Of a DNA stretch of 64,000 nt, positions 22,560-34,944 are shown piece after piece. Position 1 is the first letter of the stretch, and each line of letters opens with the position of its first letter. The stretch is taken from assembly GCA_029959085.1 (NCBI GenBank), contig JARWIR010000005.1, positions 34,279,350-34,343,349 on the forward strand. Reading direction: 5' to 3'. Under the pieces are notes generated by a model. It worked only from the letters and a program-made list of their open reading frames with translations. It did not search any database and was not told the origin of the DNA. The position numbers and the translations under genes were made by a program. Source of the DNA: Nemophila menziesii (Eukaryota; Streptophyta; Magnoliopsida; Boraginales; Hydrophyllaceae).

Positions 22560-25500
22560 TAGACACACCACAACCCTATATATACACTAGGCAAAACTCA
22601 AATTAATATATTCTTATTTTCTGCTTTTAGGATTATCTTACATCCGCATATCTAGCAATATAGACTACACTTTTTTTTCTCTGTGATCTGCATTGTTAAG
22701 ACAAATCTCGCACTTGGTTCTTCATTTCATGTCTCTCATATTATCACTGGTTTTCTTGTTTGCTCGTTTCACACTATGGCTACACACTCTCGACATGCAC
22801 TACCATTGTTTCAACTTGATGAAGCCGAAGATGCAGAAATTGGGGTTTTTAGCTTAGACACCAGTGTACGTTGTGTTGATCGACAATGTTAGGAGGGTTT
22901 TCTTATTATTAAAGTTATCGGAGTTAACAAGGTGAATCTCCTAGGATTCAGGAATTGGGTGTTCAGTAGCTGGATGGTTCGTGGTTCAGTTAAGGTCTCA
23001 AGGGTGGGTAATAACATGTTCAAGCTACAAGTTAAGGGTAAAAGTGAATACGATCGAATATGGAAATTTAGGCCAGGAAATGTCCTTGGGCTTCATGTTG
23101 GGATAAACCAATGGGTTTGTATTGCTGGGTTTTAGGCTATGCCAACATAGTTTTCTTCAGTTTAGATTCATGTAAATGGTTTCGATTTTATCTAGAATAC
23201 TATCAATACGATCAAACCTATTACTCATGATTTTGTGGGTGAGAATAAAACTATCGTGGTCTGTTTTTCTGAAACAATGCTTATGGAGCGGGACGCTCCG
23301 TTGGTTACTAGGTAATTAAACTTTGATGCCTTTTTTGTTGTTAACCCCCATGGGAGTTTGAACTAATCTGGGGGGTTTGTTAGTTTGGAACAATAGTATT
23401 AGACTCTTTATCTTGCATGTTAGCCCGTATTTTACAAAATTTGAGGTTAATGATAATGTATTTCCATATTATATTGTGTTTTTGCATGCTCCTAGCTTGT
23501 ACAGTGATATACTACGAATTTACAACGAAATTAGTGAATGGAAATCAAACCATAATGAATCATGGTTGATAATAAGAGAATATAATGACATTCTCAACTC
23601 TAGAGAGAGACTTATCCGTATACCCACAAACCCTTAATACTTACTAAATTCCAATATTTCATTAACAATAAGTCGCTAACGAAAATTCAAAACTTTGGGA
23701 GTTTTTTTACATGGACAAACAAGATAAAGGACCGAACTTTTGTGAAATCGCAACTTAACAAAGCCTTCGCGAGTACGGATTGGTTTAAACATCATCCAAA
23801 TGCTATAGGGTTTACTCCTCCATCAATGGATTCAGACCACTGCCAGTTTTTTTTTTTACACAAAGCAAAGGAATAAAAATTATTAAACATTTCAAATTTG
23901 AAACAAACTGGTATGCACACCTAGATTGTAAGAATATGATAAACAATGTGTGGGGTTTCCCCAAGGACATAGCTTCCCTACAACTTGTTCTGGACAAGAA
24001 CAAGTCATTACTGATGCTTTGGCCACTTGGAGCAGGAACACGTTCCCTAATAAAAAGAAAAAAAAATCAAAGAACTAGGACAAGAACTGATCAATATTAC
24101 ACCATGATGAAGAACTTTTAATATGAGAACAGTTGAGAATCTTTTGGACAAGAGAAGAAATTTATTGGGCAGACAGATGTAGAAAACAATGGATTTATTA
24201 TGGAGACAAAAACACAAAATACTTCTTAGCTCTGGCGGCTCAACAGAGAAACATTAATAAAATTGCAGGTATTCGAAACCCTTTGGGACACTGGACACAG
24301 GATGAGGATGAAATCAAGGTAGAAATAAACAAATTCTACAAAGAACTGCTGACATATGCCTGGGGAGTGAACCTACAGATGCTCTTAGATGTATCAACAC
24401 CAGAATAACACCTTTAATGAACATACTGCTCACAAAGATCCCAGACATGGAAGAAGTAAAAAAAGGCAGTTTTTGATATGGGTGCACACTCTGCTGTAGA
24501 AATCGTCGCCTAGGCGCGTCTAGGCGTCGCGTAGGCATCAACTCCCTCCTTAGCCGTTTACTCCTAGTAAAAATTCTAGACGTTTTTGCCTAGCACCTTA
24601 TTTGTCGTTGAAGAGGCGCCTAGGCACTGATTAATGGAATATAATGGCCGCCTAGACACCGATTAATGGCAAAAAATGGTTGCATAGGCTTTCATTTTAT
24701 TTTTCTTATTCTCGAGAATTCTTGAATTGATATTATAACACAAATTTTAGTATTTTTATATTACTATAGTATTATAAGATGAATTTTATGACTTAAATAG
24801 TTAAAATTGATATAAATGTTGTGTATATATTACTAAATATACAAAATTACACACTAGGATTCAAAACCGTGTAATCCCGCCTAGGCCCATGTAATCTGTC
24901 CTAGGCGCTAGCCCCCGGTTGACCACCTAGGCCGCGAAACTAAGATCTACAACATAGGGTGCAGGGAAAGCGTCTGGACCAGATGGTCTTAACAGCAAAT
25001 TTTATTAGAAATATTGGGATATTGTGGGGATGGACATTTACGGTATGGTGTATGAATTTGTTATGAATAGTATTTCTATTGACAAGTTGAACGAGACACT
25101 TATCACACTAATACTATAAGGGAGATTCAAAAAGGGGTGGGGGTTACAGACCAATATCTTGTGTCAATTTTGGATATAAAATCATTTCAAAAATAGTGGC
25201 AAAACAGGTTACATGTTTTAATGAATGAGCTTACATCGCCTACACAACCAGCTTTCATAAAGGGTAAATCGATTCAAGATAATATTATTATTGCATAAGA
25301 AGTTTATTTATTTATGAAGAGGAAATTCAAGAGACAATTTCACATAGAAGAAATAAAGTTGGACATGGCTAAGGCATATGAACAGGTTAACTAGGTTTCT
25401 ACGTGCTCTCTTAAATAGGATAGGATTTAGAAAAGTTGGGTTAACTGGATTTGGAATGGTATATCATCAGTCTCTTTCCAAATAAATATTAATGGGGATA

Positions 25501-25640
25501 GACATCCCTCGTTTAAACCAGGTAGGGGACTGAGACAGGGGGACCCTCTTTCCCCATTACTTTTTTCAATTTTAAACAGAAAACCTTGAATAAATTCAAG
25601 GTATTCAACAACCATCTAAGTTTAAATGGTCGATCAACCC
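22560..25640 (+). pseudogene. Decayed L1-type LINE with ORF1 and shortened ORF2
   Basis: A DUF4283-like ORF1 segment is at about 22776-23140 (FRNWVFSSWMVRGSVKV, FKLQVKGKSEYDRIWKFRPGN). It is joined after a short gap to the end of an endonuclease (23377-23830, REYNDILNSRERL, then PPSMDSDHCQF). The pre-RT segment (RKQWIYYGDKNTKYF) is at 24133-24408. The RT core is at about 25150-25570: LTSPTQPAFIKGKSIQDN, then a [14 protein letters not shown] motif split over frames near 25527. The ORF1 zinc knuckle and the first part of the endonuclease are missing. A 470-bp inverted-repeat element splits it at 24486. Stops make it inactive. Confidence 0.75.
24487..24956. mobile_element. 470-bp inverted-repeat element with CCTAGGCG motifs
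   Basis: GGGTGCA occurs at 24480-24486 and 24957-24963, flanking the insert. The LINE frame (GAxxASGPDG region) resumes at the right copy, which supports a duplication. The left end carries TGCTGTAGA and the right end, inverted, TGTTGTAGA, a short imperfect terminal repeat. The inside holds many GCCTAGGCG/CGTCTAGGCG palindromic units and two copies of a GATTAATGG segment. It has no coding capacity, so it is probably a non-autonomous DNA transposon. The 7-bp duplication does not fix the superfamily. Confidence 0.6.
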
Positions 25641-26304
25641 AATTTTATTCAAGATTTGCAATGAAATTGAATTAGATCCTTTAATGGATGGGAGGGTGCA
25701 TGATTTTTATCTAGGGGTGAAAATTTAGAAAACCAAGTGGGTTAAAAAAATTGAAAGTTTTGTTCCAGGAGGGTTATAGGTGTTATAATTTAGGCTTTCG
25801 GGGGCGAATATTTTGGCTTGGTGGGACGAATGTATATTTTTGCTAATATTTTACCCTAATAAACCCCTACTTTGATTTGATTTTATCGTATCCTATGAAT
25901 AATATTATTAATAGTATAACTAGAGAGTATCAACAGATTTTATGTCAAGTGATTACATTAGCCAACTTGAGTTTCTATTTAGCTATCCACAAATTATGGA
26001 TCGAAGCCAGAGTGGGCCTAGGGGCGGGAATAAACGGACCATAAAACCAGGATGCACTGAGAGATTGTTCGATTTAGCAGAAACTCTTACGTAAAAATAG
26101 ACTCTCCCCTCCCCCTCCACGAGCCTGAATATTTAACCAACAAATCGTCCTCGAATTAGAAATTAGCCTAAAAAAAAGTTTGGACCGATACCTCGAATAT
26201 CACTGATTTTGCTAACTTTTTGCCTTCCAAGAAAAATCCTAAATCTACCCCTGGTCAACTCATGAAGATTGAATAATGTTATGCTATAACGTAAGTATAA
26301 CGTA
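25641..26304. other. Diverged repeat DNA, no gene recognised
   Basis: This lies between the LINE end and the hAT-type MITE. There are long degenerate stretches but no frame or terminal structure that I could match. Confidence 0.4.
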
Positions 26305-26312
26305 CTAGGTAG

Positions 26313-27010
26313 TAGGGCTGTGCATCGGGTAAGAAAACCTGCATAACCCGACCAACCCGATTACACTAACCCAAATTTATATGGGTTAGTTTTTTATTAG
26401 GTGGGCTGCAATTTACATTTTAAAAAAATATACACATTTTTGCGGGTTGTGGATTTTAAACTTGAAACCTGCAAACCTGCATACTCGATTACCTTGTAGT
26501 ATTATAAATTAGAAAATTTCGCATTGCTCATTTAATTAAAATAAAATAGTAGGGATCATATGCTTCTAACTCGATTTTTTTTTATTCTCTCCCCTTTAAA
26601 TTTTTTAAATCCTTCAATATTTCAATAAAAAATTATCTAATGAACCTAATTTTAATTCAATTATAATATTATATCTTTTTTTGTTTGATTCATAAATTTA
26701 TTTTCCTAAAATCTCATTTCATGTTTATTTAAATCAAATATTATTTGAAGTGTATATGAGTATCCTAAACTATATTGTTACAAATTTCGTCTGTAATGTA
26801 AATTTGACCCACAGAATGAGTATGGATACACATTCGCCTCATTTATCGTACAAAATCACCCGCAATGCATCTGCAACCGCCCAACCCAAAATTCAATGGT
26901 TTATATATTGTATTGGGCGGGTGCGGGTCTCATTTTCCAAAATCCGCACAAAAACGGGTGGTTTGTGGGTTGTATATTTTTCATCCAAAATCGACCCGCG
27001 CACACCCCTA
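26313..27010. mobile_element. hAT-type MITE with perfect 8-bp target duplication
   Basis: CTAGGTAG at 26305-26312 and 27011-27018 directly flanks a 698-bp element. Its ends are inverted: TAGGGCTGTGCATCGGGT on the left, TAGGGGTGTGCGCGGGTCG on the right read inward. An 8-bp duplication and a TAGGGGTGTGC-like end are characteristic of hAT-type elements in plants. The single frame inside it (26750-27043 +) has no transposase motif, so the element is non-autonomous. Confidence 0.9.
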
Positions 27011-27018
27011 CTAGGTAG

Positions 27019-27404
27019 CTATAATAGGTTAATTAGTATCTAATTCTGCTTTACTTCTACTCAAATTCTACCACATCATGAACGATATAATTTTGGATGA
27101 TATCTTCATGTGTTATATATAAAATATCTGAATAATGATGTATACATCCAATATATAATACTTGAAGGTTTTTTTAGTTAAAATATTACATATGATCTAC
27201 GGGCCGGCCGACTCCGGTCGTTCACATGAGCTAACGTGAATTAATTGGATGTGTTAATCATGTATTTTATATTTTTAATCTAATTATAAATTATATTCAA
27301 TCAAATTATGTTATATTAGTATGTTAGGTAGTAAAATTTTGAAGGGTAACCCTTACTTAAATTTTCTTTATCAAACATTAAAAAGAAGTTACTCAGGTTG
27401 ACCA
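27019..27404. other. Intergenic DNA, no gene seen
   Basis: AT-rich DNA between the MITE and the LINE poly(A) end. No motif stands out apart from a GC-rich GGGCCGGCCG patch near 27202. Confidence 0.5.
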
Positions 27405-27999
27405 TTTTTTTTTTGTCAGCAAGCAAGCTATTATATTAGATCAAAACATATCAATTACATCATTAGACTGGACCCAAGACTAAAGCCTAATCACCCCTCA
27501 AAACTATTAGGTCCATAACCCGCATACGTTATGGCCCATTATATCAAATAAAATCTACCTAACACGTGTTCAAGAAAGCCCTATTACACCAAAGGACATT
27601 CAGTTACTCATATCGGAAACCTAACTCATACAATTACTCTCTCCACCGCAGAGCTGCGACCTTTATCTCTTCTTCATCGAAAACTTTGATCTTTCTAAGA
27701 TTATCAGCTATTGCCCAAGAATTTGTTCAAAAAATTGTATCTTCATCAACTACCATTTTCTTGAAGACCCGATTATTACGTTCAATCCAAATATGATACA
27801 CAGTTGTAGCTAATATAATTTTGGAAATCTCATTCTCAAAGTTTCTCCCACTGTATTCTTCAGATTCAATCAATTAGTTCCTGCCATGATTATCAATTGG
27901 GTTAATTTCTGCTCGCTGCTTACATCTCACCCAGATTCTCTTAGTATACAAGCAATTCCAGAATAAATGTCTCTATCTTCACTGGCCATATTACAGAAC

Positions 28000-30900
28000 T
28001 TACACAGAGGATTCGTTAAGACTCCCCATGTATTTAATCTCTGAATGATTTAAAATTGTTAGCCACATAATGAACTTTAATTTTGAAAAACTTTTTGATT
28101 TCCAGATAAGTTTATCCCAGTTAATGTCGGGTCCCTTTTCTCTCAAATACTCATAGATCTCTCTAGTGACAAATTTACCTTTTTTGGTCACCAAACAGAT
28201 GAGCTTGTACCGAGATTTTGAGATTTTTATATCTTTGGTGTATTTGTTCATGAAACTAAGCATTGGTGGCCATTTCCAGCTTCTATCATGAATGAATCTG
28301 CCAACTTTACTACTTGTATAATACCCGGAAGCCAGATTGCTCTCTTGTATTTCATTTACTCTTTTTTTGTTTGGTAACCAGTAATCCCACCAAAGCCTTG
28401 TGTCCTGACCATCACCTATCTTGTAAAAGAAAATATTTTTGGCCAAGTTTCTGACTTTTAAATTTTTCCTCCAACCCCAGGATGAATCTTATTGAACTTG
28501 AAGTTCCCAAATTGATTTATTTTTAAGAAGGTTTGTTTAGACCCGTTGAGACCACAAGGTATCCCTGGGTACACTACAGTTCCATAACAAATTCAAACTG
28601 GCCACTTGATTTTGAATCAAAATATCTTTCACATCCAAACCTCCCAAAGAGAATGGTTTACTTATGTTGTCACAGGAGATTTTTTCCCCACCATCATATT
28701 TAATATTGCCTTTCCTGAAATATGCCATTATTTTACTTCTAAGCTCTTTTATAACCTTTTTTTGGTAAAGTGAAAACACTACACCAATAATTGGCTATGG
28801 TACCTAGTGTCACCTAGGGTGTGATAAAAATATAGAACACATAACGCAAATAAGAACCCTAGACTAGCACAGTACTGCAAGTATTACAGGACGTATGCAA
28901 GTTTTAACGATAAGAAGATTCGTTCCTCAGGGACTTAAATGTGTTAGACGAATGTGTAAATAAATCAGAATAGCAATAATTAATTAAAAGACAGAAAATA
29001 AATATGATTGATTGAGAAATTAATTATTAAACTAAATAAAAGTAAAGACAAACAATAAAGATGGGAGAAATAAGATGAGAGACTATAGCTTAGGTTCTGC
29101 TAGTATGCACTAATCCTTCTTATTCTTTCTATCAATTTCAGTTTATAAGGGAGATAATAGCTCTTAGATATGTAGTCAGGATTCTAAATTCCCCCTATCC
29201 CCAGAGAGCGAACTAGGGTGGCGACCTCACAATCACGAGGGGACTCGAAATAGGGTTATCCTGTGCTACTAGGCTTCTAAGTGAGTCTGGCCTACTAATG
29301 ATGATTGGTGATTAAATTAAACCCTAATGACTATCTAGTTATGCTGGTGTTGTCAGGACAAATTTCTTACACTAGACGTTTATGTGGTGTTTCAATAATT
29401 AGACACCCCTTCCTGGTGACCATCTAACTACTGTTAAGGTAATCCTATACTCGTGCACTAGCAAGGAGAATATACAATAAATCAAAGCACATAAATCAAA
29501 TATATAATAAGCAGCTAGAATCAGATCAAAACATATAATTCCCAAAGAAACTTAGAAATAAAATAGAATTCATTGATTATGCATAATGCAAAACCCAATC
29601 TATGGGAAAATTAGTTCATACCTGAAGTAAATAAACTAAAAGAATGATACATAACTGTCATCTTGCTCTCTCAATAACTCTAATGATGAATAAAACTTAA
29701 GGAATAATTTATGAGAGGCATGGATTACTTTACAAAGGTTACAGGGTGTATTTATAGGTGTTTAGAAGACCTAATTCGTTTTCTTGGAGTGGAAGACAAG
29801 TCACCTGGACTCCTAGTCCAACTTAAATTCGTAACCAAAAATATATAAAAGGTAATAATCTGATGTTGTTTTGTTTTTGCCGTAACTTCTTCGTTTCAAC
29901 TCCGATTGACGCGTTCTTTATATAGATACTGATCATCTCGAAAAGCTCTATACTTTTTCTGCAGACCATTCTTCCAAATTTCAAGCCAATCTTGATTTAT
30001 GATCACTTTTATGGACGTACCTGCTGAAATTCAGATTTACTTGGCAACTTTATCTTTCCATACCTATCCTTTGTTTCCTTTATCTCCAATTTCCATGCAT
30101 ATCTTCTTTCCTTTATCTCTTTAGACTTCATTTGGCATCTAATTAATTATCATATATCTTTAAAGCTTCACATTAAATAAATAAATTAAACCAAATATGC
30201 TCTAAAAATAATATATCATTAAATCAAGACAAGAAATAGGAAAGTGTACTAAATCATATAAATCAACTAGGAGACTTCCTAAAACACTAAAAATGATGTC
30301 CCCGACTAAAATTAAATCATCACAAATAGGGAGACATCAGTACCCAACACTACTTTGATCATCTGTAATCTCCCGGCATAAGATAAATGCTTGGTACTTC
30401 ACTGATCTATTATGTTGGTCATTTTTTCAAGGAGAGGTCTACAATCAGTGTGACTTAAGGTGCCAATAATGAGAGGAACCTCCAGGTACTTAACTAGGAG
30501 GCATCCTTCTGGTATCTATAACACATTGTTCACTTCCCTCAATAAATTGTTTAAACAACCACCATAATAGATGTTACCCTTACCGTCACTTATTTGTAAC
30601 CTTGATAATTTCTTGCAAATATTAAGACCATTCTTAATAAGTATGCAGATTGTTCAGATGGCTTAAAAAATACAAAGAGGTCATAAGCAAACATGAGATT
30701 ATTGATCTTGAGCCTTTTACAGTTTGGGTGCCATTGAAATTCCTTCTTTTACCAATATGTTGTAAGATCTGAGTAAGCACCTTCATACAAATAACAAACA
30801 AGTATGAAGATATTGGGTCTCCCTGTCTTAGACCTTTTGCTCCTTTAAAAAAGACCATTGGGCTCCCATTTATCATAATAAAATATGATGTGGTAGTAAG

Positions 30901-32745
30901 GCACATTATTATCCAGCAAATGAATTTTTGAGGGTAATTAAATGCCTCAAGTGTTTTCATAATCAAGTTCCAATCAATAGAGTCATATTCTTTCATTAAA
31001 TCCAGCTTTAAAGCATACCCAGCAGATATAGAACTTCTGGAATATCCTCTGACTAGCTCTTGTACTATAATATATATTCTCCTATTTGTCTTCCAGGCAC
31101 AAAAGTTAACTGATTACGGGAAATCAAATCATTTAAATTCCCTTTTGACCTGTTGGGTAAGATTTTTGAGATGCATTTATATAACACATTACAATAGGCA
31201 ATTGTCCTGTAATCTATTGTTGAGCTTGGGTTATGCACCTTTGGAATAAGTGTGATATTATCATAATTTATCTCTCTTAGTATCTGCATGTCCCTAAATG
31301 GGCTTTTGATTGCTTCACTAACCTCTTCTCCAATGATGTGCCAGGTTTTCTTGAAAAAAATTAAGGAGAATCCATCTAAACCCGGGCTCTTTGAGCTATC
31401 AACTGACCATAAGGCCCTTTTAATTTCATCTGTGGTTATTGGAGAGACTAAAATTATATTGTCCTCTTCTAATATGGATTTATCTTTATAGATATCCTTG
31501 ATTTTTTGAACATCAAAATCATGATAATTATCTCTTGATGTACCTAGCATCTTAGTATAAAGTTGAATGAACACTTGGCAAATTTGTCCCTCCACTTCAA
31601 CCAACATACCTTGATTATCTATTATACTGGCAATGTTGTTTTATGATCTCCTGCCTTTCATAAATATTTGAAAATAGGTTGTATTCAAATCACCCAGGTC
31701 AACCCATTGATCCATAGACTTTTGTTTCATTATAGCTTCTTCTATGTTTATACCTTTATTTAGTTCACTTATCAACCTGTTTTCTTCCTCAAGTATGCTC
31801 AAACTCTAATTACCCTGTAACTTTTCAAGTTGTACAGTCCTCAGTTTATCTTGGATTATAATAATTTGATCAGTATTGTTTCTAAAGTAAAGGTTATTAA
31901 ATTCTTTGAGTTTTGATTTCAGGTTCTTGAGTTTCATGGTGATACTATACATCTCAGTCCCATCCACTTTTGTATTCCAAACCTCTATAACAAGTGGTAA
32001 AAATTTCTCATGTTCCATACAGATGTTAAAAAAATTGAAAGGTATCATTTTCTTCTTGTTACTTGAACACATGAGAAAGTGTTGGCTGTAATGATTTGAC
32101 AGCTCTGGGTTCCTCAATGTAAGGCCACTATTCTTAAAGCTCTCCACCCATTCCTCATTTTACATTGTTCTAACCATTCGTCTTATTCTCATTTCATTTT
32201 TGGCTGATTTATTTGTCCAGGTAAATAGTGGTCGTTATATGGAAGATCTAATAGATTGAGCTCTTCCATACAGGTGACCATTTATTTGGCTCCTTTAGAT
32301 AAATTGGTACAACTGAGTCTTTCCTCAATCTTCATAACTTCATTAAAGTCTCCCTGTAAGGCCCAAGGCATATTTTGTATATTGTTGGATCAATCCTTTA
32401 AAGTTGTCCATAAAGCTTCTCTTTAATTGGGATGATTTAAAGCATACACAAGAGTATAACAAAACACCATTTGAGTACTTTTATGGGTGACTTTACAGAA
32501 CATGGCTTGATCTGTCTTGTCCACCATACTTATATCCACTATATTTTTGTCCCAAAAGGTTTAGATTCTGCCATGTTTATCTTGGTCATAATCGCTTGCT
32601 ATTTGCCACTTATGAATTCTGAATCCCAAATACTCTTGGCTTTGTCCTTGTTGACTTTTGTTTTTGAAAAGCTAAAGATCCAAACCTCATTAGTTTGCTT
32701 CAGGCTTTTATTTATACCCATAACATTCCAAGTAACTATCATTTA
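28000..32745 (-). pseudogene. LINE ORF2: endonuclease, reverse transcriptase, zf-RVT
   Basis: The endonuclease starts MIVTWNVMGIN at 32745 and has GDFNEVMKIEERL near 32350. The pre-RT region is at about 32150-31800. RT motifs run from 31450 to 30650: SPGLDGFSLIFFKKTW, then LIPKVHNPSSTIDYRTIAYC, then GLRQGDPISSYLF. The catalytic box near 30690 reads FAYD where active LINEs have FADD. After a solo LTR (28805-30339) the frame resumes (VPRDTLWSQRV near 28545). A zf-RVT region follows (28446-28000, FSKLKFIMWL). Frameshifts occur near 31000 and 30720. The product would have nicked target DNA and copied LINE RNA at that site. Confidence 0.85.
28805..30339 (-). repeat. Solo Athila-type LTR with 5-bp target duplication GTACC
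   Basis: On the minus strand it starts TGATGTCTCCC and ends GGTGACACTA, the latter equal to the CACCA end of the other copies with one C-to-T change. GTACC at 28800-28804 and 30340-30344 is a perfect 5-bp duplication, as expected for gypsy elements. A TATA box (TATAAATA, minus strand) is at 29749-29756. There is no internal region, so a full element recombined between its LTRs and left one. Removing the LTR and one GTACC restores the LINE reading frame. Confidence 0.92.
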
Positions 32746-32829
32746 GATATTGGGGTTAGGGGGTTTTCCCTGAACCACCCCCTTTTGTTCATCTATAAGC
32801 TCATTAATTAACACCTCTAACTTCTCATT

Positions 32830-34200
32830 GTCTTCCTCTGGGGCTTGAAAACTGTTAGATGTGCTGGCTATGGAGTTTCCCTCACCATTGTGAGTTGGAG
32901 ACCCATTGTTATTCTTGTGAGATACTTGAACCCACTAGTTACCCTGACAAATAGACTGTGCCTACACCTCCTGCCCAATCTTCTCTGCAACTGGTTTGGA
33001 ACTATTTTGATTCTCCTTCTCTTTACTTGTTGGCTTTGGCCTCCATACCTGTTTTACATTCCTGCATATAGATGTCTCATGGCCTATCTTGTTACATGAT
33101 TTACATATAACAAGTTTCCAAGTATATTCAACCTCTATAACATGGGTTTTACCATTCATAAAGGTCAAAGTTATCAATAATATCTTTATCCAGATCAATT
33201 TCAACACACACCCTGGCATAGCTAAGCCTGGTATATGATGTTGTTATTTCATCGATTTGGATGGGTTTACCAAGGGCACTTGAAACAACATCCCTAGACC
33301 ATAATTCACCTGGTACCTTCTTAAGCTTGACCCATAGAGGTAGCTTGTCAACTTTAAATTGTTGAAATAGGGTTCTTGGTTTCCACTTTCTAAGGATGAG
33401 GGGCCTGTTATTAACATACCACAATTTTCCTAACACTTTGAAACATGCATCCTCTGATTCCATCTTATATACATACAATCGTTGCTAAGATGTGACTATC
33501 TTGAACTTACCAAGGTGTTTTCCATTGAGTTTCCACCATGTATTTAACCATATAGTATGGTTGAGGCTAGTTTAAGAATTGTCCCACTATGCAGTTTTCC
33601 ATGCTTTACACCCCTCATCAATAATTTGTTGTGATGGGATGACAGTTAATCTACCATTGATAATGGTTGGTGGAACAAAATCAAGTTTAAGTTCCTCTCT
33701 TATGTTTCCATCAAACAAAGTAGACCATGATTTCGATGGAGACTCTGTCTAAGCAGGTTCCCTAATCACTGGAACATCTTGCAATGTTGAGGATGAATCT
33801 GAGTAGGAAATATGTTCCTTACTTTTGTCTACTTTGTCCAGATCTAGCGATGTAAGTGAAGGGAACTCTTCTGTTTCATTTGGTCTTTTCATTTCATACA
33901 TTTTACTCCAGATCCATGAGATTTTGGAGCTTGACTTCCATTTACATTTCTACTAGCAGCTAATTATGGACAATTAACCATTGTTTTTTCCTTATTATGC
34001 AAATTAGAACCAGTTGTGGCCCTATATTTGTCCCCCACTGATATGTACCCAATTGAAGGTGTAGGGGTGTTTACAAACTCATCTAGGCTAACTGTTTTCT
34101 GGTTTATTTTTTCTGGTTCTGTTTTCTAGGTGGCATTTTCCAGGCTCGTGAGGTAATCTCGGGTAGAAGATAGTGTTTGAGATGTCTAAGGCAAGGAGTA
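32830..34200 (-). pseudogene. LINE ORF1: DUF4283 and CCHC zinc knuckle
   Basis: On the minus strand the N-terminal part (SLDEFVNTPTPSIGYISVG near 34070) is followed by a DUF4283-like domain at 33478-33149 (LGKLWYVNNRPLILRKW, then SYARVCVEIDL). Next comes a CCHC-type knuckle near 33110-33060 (CKSCNKIGHETSIC) and a Lys/Pro-rich tail. Plant LINE ORF1 proteins of this type bind the element's RNA. Frame changes near 33150 and several stops break the gene. Confidence 0.8.
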
Positions 34201-34350
34201 CATGGTTGGTTTTTAGCTTTTTCGGATGAATCCAATGAAGATTCACGGTGGAATAGAGCTAAAAAGGGAAAGAAAGCGGTGGCGATAGATTTCTATTCTA
34301 AGGTTAGAAAGAGAAAAAAGCAATTTTTTCTAGCAAAAGAGTAGAGAGAC

Positions 34351-34944
34351 CCTCATATTGAACATAAAAAAATTCGGTAACTTTTACTACGAAATAATTG
34401 TTGATCAATCACTTAGAAATGGTTAAAACGTGCGATCCATGGTCCATTCTCTTGAGCCATTCGATTGTGTCACATTTGGCAGGCTAGGAACGAGTTTAAA
34501 ATCTACAAAATTATATTTATAACATATTAAACAATTTAACACGTAAACATTGCCATTTATTTAATAAGTGATCGAAAAGTAATCTATTGTTTCAAAATTC
34601 AAAGCCATGATCTTCATGCAAATTCTAAAATGTCTGCCCATGTGTTTCAGCTTAATACGACCTTAAACAAATTTCAAAGTCCATCTTCCACTTACAAGAA
34701 AATATTCACATTCGCAATTTCGTATAGTTGAATTCTCGCCTGTTCTACTCCAATAAAGAGGTCACAAAATATTATCAAAGAAAGTAACTTCTCTAGCTAC
34801 TGCATATCACCTCTATTATAAGTCATTGTTTCACCAACTAGCCGATCAAACACGAGCCTCTCGTAAAGCAGATTCAATCTTGCCATCATCATAAACCCTA
34901 AAGAGGAAGACGGAGAAGAAGACGGAGATTGAAATTCAGAAGCA
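34351..34944. promoter_or_regulatory. Upstream region of the IDL-like peptide gene
   Basis: A TATTATAAG element at 34814-34822 lies 123 bases before the ATG at 34945, a fair distance for a TATA box plus a short leader. The leader is purine-rich, with a repeated GAAGACGGA near 34904-34926, and has no upstream ATG in the final 50 bases. The function is inferred from position only. Confidence 0.35.

Larger units (their letters stand above)
27405..34350 (-). mobile_element. L1-type LINE, near full length, split by a solo LTR
   Basis: Ten Ts at 27405-27414 are the poly(A) tail of a minus-strand LINE. ORF1 and ORF2 follow upstream in order (34200 to 32830 and 32745 to about 27900). Without the 1535-bp solo LTR and its duplication the element is about 5.4 kb, normal for plant L1. 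The 5' end near 34350 is set only by the fading of ORF1-like sequence. No perfect target duplication was found. Stops, frameshifts and a changed RT catalytic box make it inactive. Confidence 0.85.

Noticed and set aside
22683..22892. Independent gene with a Phe-Gln-Leu-Asp-Glu-Ala-Glu-Asp start
   Set aside because: It leads directly into the DUF4283 segment of a LINE ORF1 and is best read as the ORF1 N-terminus.
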